Assembly (NCBI GenBank): GCA_036320915.1
Contig: JAXBDG010000009.1
Coordinates: 2,542,001 to 2,606,000, forward strand
Direction of reading: 5' to 3'
Source of the DNA: Linnemannia elongata
Lineage: Eukaryota > Mortierellomycota > Mortierellomycetes > Mortierellales > Mortierellaceae
Length of the DNA stretch: 64,000 nt
Every line of letters begins with the position of its first letter. Position 1 is the first letter of the stretch. A program made the position numbers and the translations under genes. The notes under the pieces were generated by a model, which made no database searches, was not told the origin of the DNA, and was given only the letters and a program-made list of their open reading frames with translations. Of the stretch, positions 58,301 through 64,000 are shown piece after piece.

Positions 58301-58831
58301 CTCAGGCCCACTTAAAGACTACTTATGCTCATGTCGTTGGGCCCTGAGAAAAAAGAACCTGTAAGAGCATTCCAGATGTCGTCACAGTCGTAAAGACCAG
58401 GGCACTCTCTTGAAGGCACAAGTGATAATCATTCCACTCTTTGTTCATGCACCACTACCGTCCTTTGTCCACGCCCCTTCACAGATCTCTACTCCAACTC
58501 TCTCATCACCTGCTGATCACTGCTTGCAATCTTTATATATTCCGGGCAAGAGTCTGTAATAGGTTACTAAGTTTTACAATTTTTCTACGTTAATATATTC
58601 GATCTGAAGATGAACATGGGGAGATTGGACTTTCTTGTGTACAAGGTCAATTTGTCACCATGATCGAGAATATCGACACTCAAATATGCAAACAGTCGCC
58701 TTTTGACGGTAGGTTCTTGCTTCAAAATAACATCTAAAAACAAAGCAACTAGTTAAGAGTCAGTTTTGTATGAAACCACCATTGTGCATATACTAAAGAT
58801 GAAGACATGAATTCCACTTAATCCACAACGC

Positions 58832-59383
58832 TTACAGTATGATCAGGATTTGAAGGATCTTGCCCTCAAGCTCCACACTCGCGGGCAGTCGCTTCTGGTC
58901 CTCGTACTTCTTGAAAATGGAGCCTCTGTCCATGATTAGCTTGGCTTTGAGTTTGTTGATGCCGTCGTTCGCCAGAGTTGAGATATATCTTTTAAGTATT
59001 TGGGTGTATTCATGTTGTTCGGAACCCTTTAATGTGCACAGGGTCTTGGCGGTTTCGACTAAATGCTCCTGTTCCAGTTTCTCAAAGTGTCTACATGCCC
59101 TTTTCGACATCGTGTTCAAAACGCACGACATAGCAACCCTATTAAAGTGGTGAGTAGCGGCACATCATTAGATCACGATCACGATCCATAAGCAAACATT
59201 TCAACACTGAACTGTAGAGCTTCTGTCTTACTGGGCATCTTTGACCAATACAATATTCTTGCACTGAGCATCCTGGCTGTAATATTGTCTCGAAGAATCG
59301 ACAACATGATTAAACAGCATAGAACGAGCTTGTTCCACGCCTGGCGGCAGCGTGGGAAACGATACGTCGCTTTTACCACTCAT
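58832..59383 (-). CDS. small orphan protein, two exons
   Basis: Exons 59383-59232 and 59138-58832 join through a CA|G codon (GTAAGA donor, TTTAATAG acceptor) and give 152 aa starting MSGKSDVSFPTLPPGVEQ. The sequence is mostly helical with charged residues (RHFEKLEQEHLVETAKTL, RGSIFKKYEDQKRL) and a hydrophobic end. No domain was recognised. Both halves are open, the junction is in phase and the composition is protein-like, so a real gene is likely. A further upstream exon around 59460-59520 (TTEEPWRSLMLAMVGV before GTAAGT) may exist, but no acceptor joins it. A relic of a longer gene is the alternative. Confidence 0.5.
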
Positions 59384-59772
59384 CCATTTCAGTAAATGTA
59401 TGTCAGTTTTTTGTTGTTGAAGAATATTTTTATATTTCAATATTCAGCTGCGGCTCACTTACAACACCCACCATAGCTAGCATTAATGAACGCCAAGGTT
59501 CCTCGGTCGTGTGAGCGCTTTTCTTAGAGAATCATTTAACTGACTCTGTACCAACAGATTTCTGTCACTCAAGGTGCGCGGTTTACTTTTTTATGTGTGT
59601 GTTTGTAGCCATGATCACTTAGTGATAATGGACGTACGGGAACAGGTGCTGACGATGGCAACAGAGGAAAGAAGTGATGCAGGACCGTGTTAATTGATTA
59701 GAAGAGTGGAGACATGTACCAAAAAGAGAAATGGCAATGAAGAGAGTGAGAGAGAGTGCAGTGATGGGAGAC

Positions 59773-59974
<202 letters not shown>

Positions 59975-60409
59975 AAGAGATGTGGCAATGTGAGAGAACA
60001 AGAGTGTTGATGAGAGACAGTGGCAAGCGTGGGAACGATTGATGGAAGAAAGTGCGTGTGCAACCTTTTAAAGTTAAGCGCCCATTCTCTCCCATCCGCG
60101 CGCGTACCTGTGCATCATTATGTTTATTTCCTTATCCAAACGTCCTTCTTCATCCCTTTTTTTTACCTTTTCCTTTTAACGCCACATGTTGATTTCACTC
60201 TCTTCCCTCCGCTTGCTTTCCTACGATGGGTGTAAGAGAACGCATATGTGGGTGTTGCCAGAAAGGAAATGGGTAAGTGCAAGAGATAGAATGATCTCCC
60301 ATCATTGCAACGCGTTCATGTATTAGAGAAAGGGGTACGTTTTTTTACGCGTCGCTTGTTAGATATTCGAAAAGCTACCAAACTACGGATCAAGCTAACA
60401 AAACTAAAC

Positions 60410-62929
60410 TCAATAGATGACGGTCAACTCAACGACGACAACAGAAAGAGCTACAAAGATGACAACAGGCATCACGCCCATATTCCACCTAAAAAAGTTC
60501 CAGAACCCCACATTACTATTCTTACTCCTCAGCACCGCATCCCACATCAATCCCGCCAAGGAACTTATCAACGTCGTACACGCTCCCAAGTTACTCCCGA
60601 CCACTAACGCCAATACACAACCCCTCACAACCGCCGGCTGGTTAATCGTCAACGGTGAGTTTGCGAAATTTGGATGTTGGAGGATTCGGGCTACCAGGAT
60701 AGTCATCGGTACGTTGTTGAAGAGGTTGCAGAGCAGGACAGAGACAAAGCCGATCGCGTATGTGGCAGCAATGTAGTTGGGCACCAGGCGGGTTGCCCAA
60801 GTTGCAAAGATGGCGATCCAACCAGAATGGGATAACCCTTCTACCATGATGAACATGCTAAGGGTAAAGGGGAGGATTGACCAAGGCATTCGGATCCCGA
60901 TGCCGTAGATCAAAGGGAATCGTCTTTGGAAACGACCGAGGAGGGTGTTCTTGGGCGCTCTAGTGCTGAGAGCCATAGACCGAACTGATCCTACCTCAAC
61001 TGGAAAAGGGATAGTCACCTGGTCTGCGGTAGTCATGGTGCCCTTGTCTTGAACAGCACTAACCTTCAACTGGTCTGCTTCCAACATAGGCGAGTGGAGC
61101 TGAACAGGAAGAATAATGCTCTGACCGTGAACAGCAATCTCGGATAACCCACTTTCCACATGGTTCATCTCAAGGTCCTCCAACCCAACAACATCCACGT
61201 CTTCACCATCTTCCTCTTCTTCCACCTCACCCAACTCTCCCTGAGCCTGACGATACCGTCGAACATCATACCAAACATCCCTCCCAAAAGAGATTACTGC
61301 AAACGGCCCTGTCACCATCCACACCGAGACATGTGCAAATGAGGTCCCAATCAAACAAACTAAGGAGCACCCCAATACTGCCAGTCCAAACACAGCCCCT
61401 GCAGGATCCTTCAGACACGACCGTGGTACGACCATGGGAATCTTGATCAATTTCGGGATATATCTCTCATGACGAAAGTTGAAGCGGAGCATGAGGTAGC
61501 AGGCGGCGATGGATGCGATGCAAGGGAGGAGCATCCAGGCGCTGTACTCGACAAAAGAGATTTTGTAGGCTTGGCAGACCACTACGTTTGTCAGGTTTCC
61601 GATATACAGTGCCATTGACGCTATACGATTGTTGAACGGTGAGCATGTTTCAATGTGAGTGGATGTGTGCGATGTAACATTTTAAGCTGAATAAAGCTGG
61701 AAGTATCCTTATAGGTGCATATGAGGAATATGATGGATATGAGGAGAACATGAAGAAATATGTGTTATGTATTGTAAGGATAGTACTTACCGATATTTGC
61801 GGTCTGCAGTTCGGCCATAAGAAAAGCAATGGGAGTAGCCAACTCAACGGCCTGGGAGAAGTAGACCAGAAAGGGAGTCATGGTTAAGATGACAACATCG
61901 TTGCTGGCAAGACCACTCATAATCGATGACAACAAGAAAAACGCCAAGAAGATCCGTTGTCCTCCTCCACCGCCGCGTCGCGAGATCCAGAAAGCTGCGT
62001 ATTGGAACACCCCTGTCATATCCAGGCTGATGCATATGTATGCCTTTTGTTGGGGTATAGTGGTAGAAAAAGGGAATAAACGAAGGAAAGAAATTTAGAC
62101 ACGGAGTTAGCGCGGTGAGAATGGATGTTCCGGAGTTTTTTTTTTTTTTTTTTTTTCATCTCTCATACTAAGATTTTATGTTTCTTCTAGACGAACCAAC
62201 AATCCAACGGAAAAACCAAACTGCAGCATGTATAGCTTTTGTGAATGAACGAACCAGAGAGAAGAACAGGACCATGACCGCGTAGGGCTCGACACCACTG
62301 GAGGGCTCGCCCATGATCCCATCGCGTACGCTCTGACCGTTGATCGACTTTGTTGCCAATAAGAATAGCACACCGAGAACAGGGGCCGTAGCAATGTCGA
62401 GGGTGATGTCATAAGGAAAAGTTTTCTTCCTTTTCGGCGAGCCGCCTTCCAAATTACCAGTTGTGTTGTTGTTGGTGTTGTTGTTGGTAGTGGTGTCATT
62501 GTTTAGGGAATTGGTAATGGTTGTGTTGGCGATGGTTGGAGTCTTGGCAGGCAAGGAGTCGTCCATGTTGTCTTGCTCACTTTTAAATTGCGAGTTCGAA
62601 GAGGTTGGGCCAAGTTGAGGGTTGACACCTTCCGGAATCGCATCAGTACTAACGGCCATACTGTTACTGAGGCCATCACCCTTGTATTGTAGCCGAATCT
62701 GATTGGTCTCAGATGGAGTTGGTGGCGTCTCTTGAACTGATCGATCGGCAACACCATCGCCATCAGTATCAAGATCAGGTGTGGATGTAACGGCTTCAGT
62801 CGCATTCTTGTAGACGGGGATAGGGAGGGGGATGCGAATGGGGCGGATAACAATGGCAATGACAACTAAGAAGGTGATCACAGAGAGCCAGCTGTGGGCA
62901 GTGAGACTGGTCTCATTCGGAGGGTCCAT
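60410..62929 (-). CDS. anion transporter of the SLC13/ArsB (ion-transporter superfamily) type
   Basis: Three exons: 62929-62255, 62043-61791 and 61620-60410, giving 712 aa with phases intact. About 11-12 membrane segments are visible. The first (HSWLSVITFLVVIAIVI) is followed by a Thr/Asn-rich loop of about 130 residues, then SSGVEPYAVMVLFFSL joined to AYICISLDMTGVFQYAAFW. That junction shows the donor is GTTCGT. Further signatures are GLASNDVVILTMTPF, then IGNLTNVVVCQAYKISF, a long acidic cytoplasmic loop, and near the end LCNLFNNVPMTIL and VVGSNLGACTTLISS. These paired N-x-x-N/G-S-N-like hairpins mark the ArsB/NhaD/CitMHS/P-protein group. Substrate unknown: citrate, arsenite or sodium are all possible. 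Confidence 0.82.
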
Positions 62930-64000
62930 GGGGTGTACGAGGATCCAACAAGTGAGTGTAGAGGAAGGGACAAGGAAGCTGTGTAGAGCGAGAGGGAGCA
63001 GGAGAGAAGTAATTGAATGATAATGTAGAAATGAAGCAGGAAGGAAAGAAGGGGGGGGGGGGGAGTGGGGTATAGAAATGCGGGGATAGATTATCAATAG
63101 TCGAAGTGTAAGGAAAGAGAGAGGAGACAGAAAGGAAAGAAAGGAACTAACAAACCGAACCCAAAGCAAGATCGCTATTTATTATGAACGGAGGTGGTGT
63201 CGTAAACGTGCATTCGCGCCAAGGGAAACTTGTGACCTTATTTATTCAACTGTCCAGTTGTCCAAGTGGACAAAAAAGAAAGGTTAGCAACCAAGGACGA
63301 GTGAATCGAGAATGACGCATAAGAGCGATTGTGTTCCTTCCTTTCATATACATACGTGAATGGCGGCCTGGCTGGCACCTAGCGAGTAATTGGGGACTTG
63401 AAAACAAAAAACAAAAACAAAAAAATAAGAAGCGTTCAATGGAGAGTGAGAATGGAAAAGCAGTGATGGCAAACCTGTATAAGACCAATGAAGCGGTACA
63501 AGTGGACTTGTTTATCAAGCAAATTTGGACAAGATAGCTGTTTGATTCCTGTTTTGAAAGAGGAAGAGGAGCAGACAAAGCGACAAAGCTCATTCAAAGT
63601 CCAGTGCTAACAACAAAAAGAGACAACAAGGGTCATATTCTTTTAAGAAGAGAGTTTCTTCTTCTTGCTTGTTATTAATCAGCTCCTCGTTCTTCGCTCA
63701 ATCGACCACTCCTCTTCCTCGCTTCTCCTCACCTCAACAGCCCCTTCTTGCACCACCCTTTTTCCCCTACTAGTTTCTAGTTTTCAGTACTAGTTTCTAC
63801 CCATCGTCCCTTTACTCCTCTTTACTCTCCCTTTGCATCAAATATACAGCACTCCTAAAACCCTACTCCCCCTTCCTCCCACTTTCTTCTATCCTACCCG
63901 CCTACCTTCCTTCCACCCCTCCTCGAGTTCATCCTGATCTCAATTAACCGAACCCTCGCTTCGAACTCGCATCTCCTCTCTTCTCTTGTCGTCTCTCCTC
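62930..64000 (+). promoter_or_regulatory. divergent upstream region, leader of a gene beyond the window
   Basis: 62930-63200 is the transporter leader (G/A-rich on the plus strand, with a 13-base G run at 63051-63063). From about 63650 to the end the plus strand turns strongly C/T-rich, the signature of leaders elsewhere here, with a repeated ACTAGTTTCT. A plus-strand gene probably starts just past 64000. No supported ORF lies inside. Confidence 0.45.

Overview
The window is nuclear DNA from a filamentous fungus, most likely an early-diverging one (Mortierellomycota/Mucoromycota type). The evidence is: intron-rich genes with short GT-AG introns; long C/T-rich 5' leaders; two eukaryotic tRNA genes; an MCM9 helicase and an NDUFAF6 homologue, which many Dikarya lack; and several leucine-rich or orphan proteins of the kind expanded in Mortierella relatives. 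The placement is inferred from gene content, not from a database search.

Layout. 0-2.6 kb: the end of a possible membrane-protein gene, a decayed non-LTR retroelement end and tRNA-Ala(AGC). 2.6-10.5 kb: a housekeeping block with geranylgeranyl diphosphate synthase (9 exons), an F-box/LRR protein, a ZNF511-type zinc-finger protein and, divergent from it, an NDUFAF6-like complex I assembly factor. 11-15.2 kb: an accessory stretch with an LRR pseudogene carrying in-frame stops, a truncated protein-kinase copy (copy A) and a short paralogue of a large orphan family. 16.8-22.7 kb: two secretory-pathway genes, a GPI-phospholipase D-like protein and a pepsin-type aspartic protease. 22.9-29.2 kb: gene-poor, repeat-rich DNA. 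29.2-31.4 kb: intact kinase copy B, inverted relative to copy A. 31.5-41.2 kb: a foldback element, a BTB protein, a 1478-residue orphan protein and a metaxin/Sam37-like import protein. 41.9-44.9 kb: two nested or adjacent retroelement copies, one with an intact RNase H ORF but no reverse transcriptase, abutting tRNA-Asp(GTC). 45.4-57.1 kb: an RPA/SHLD2-like OB-fold protein convergent with MCM9, then the PP2A B55 subunit (CDC55). 58-64 kb: an orphan 152-residue gene, a 192-bp (AG)n microsatellite, a SLC13/ArsB-type anion transporter and the leader of a gene leaving the window.

Exon models were built by hand and kept only where reading frame and GT-AG borders agreed across every junction. Themes worth following are genome maintenance (MCM9 beside an OB-fold/zinc-ribbon protein that carries a duplicated N-terminal motif), an RT-less RNase H element and its relatives beside tRNA genes, an inverted kinase duplication in which one copy decays, and recurrent GGTGGCAAA (PACE-like) sites near several genes.
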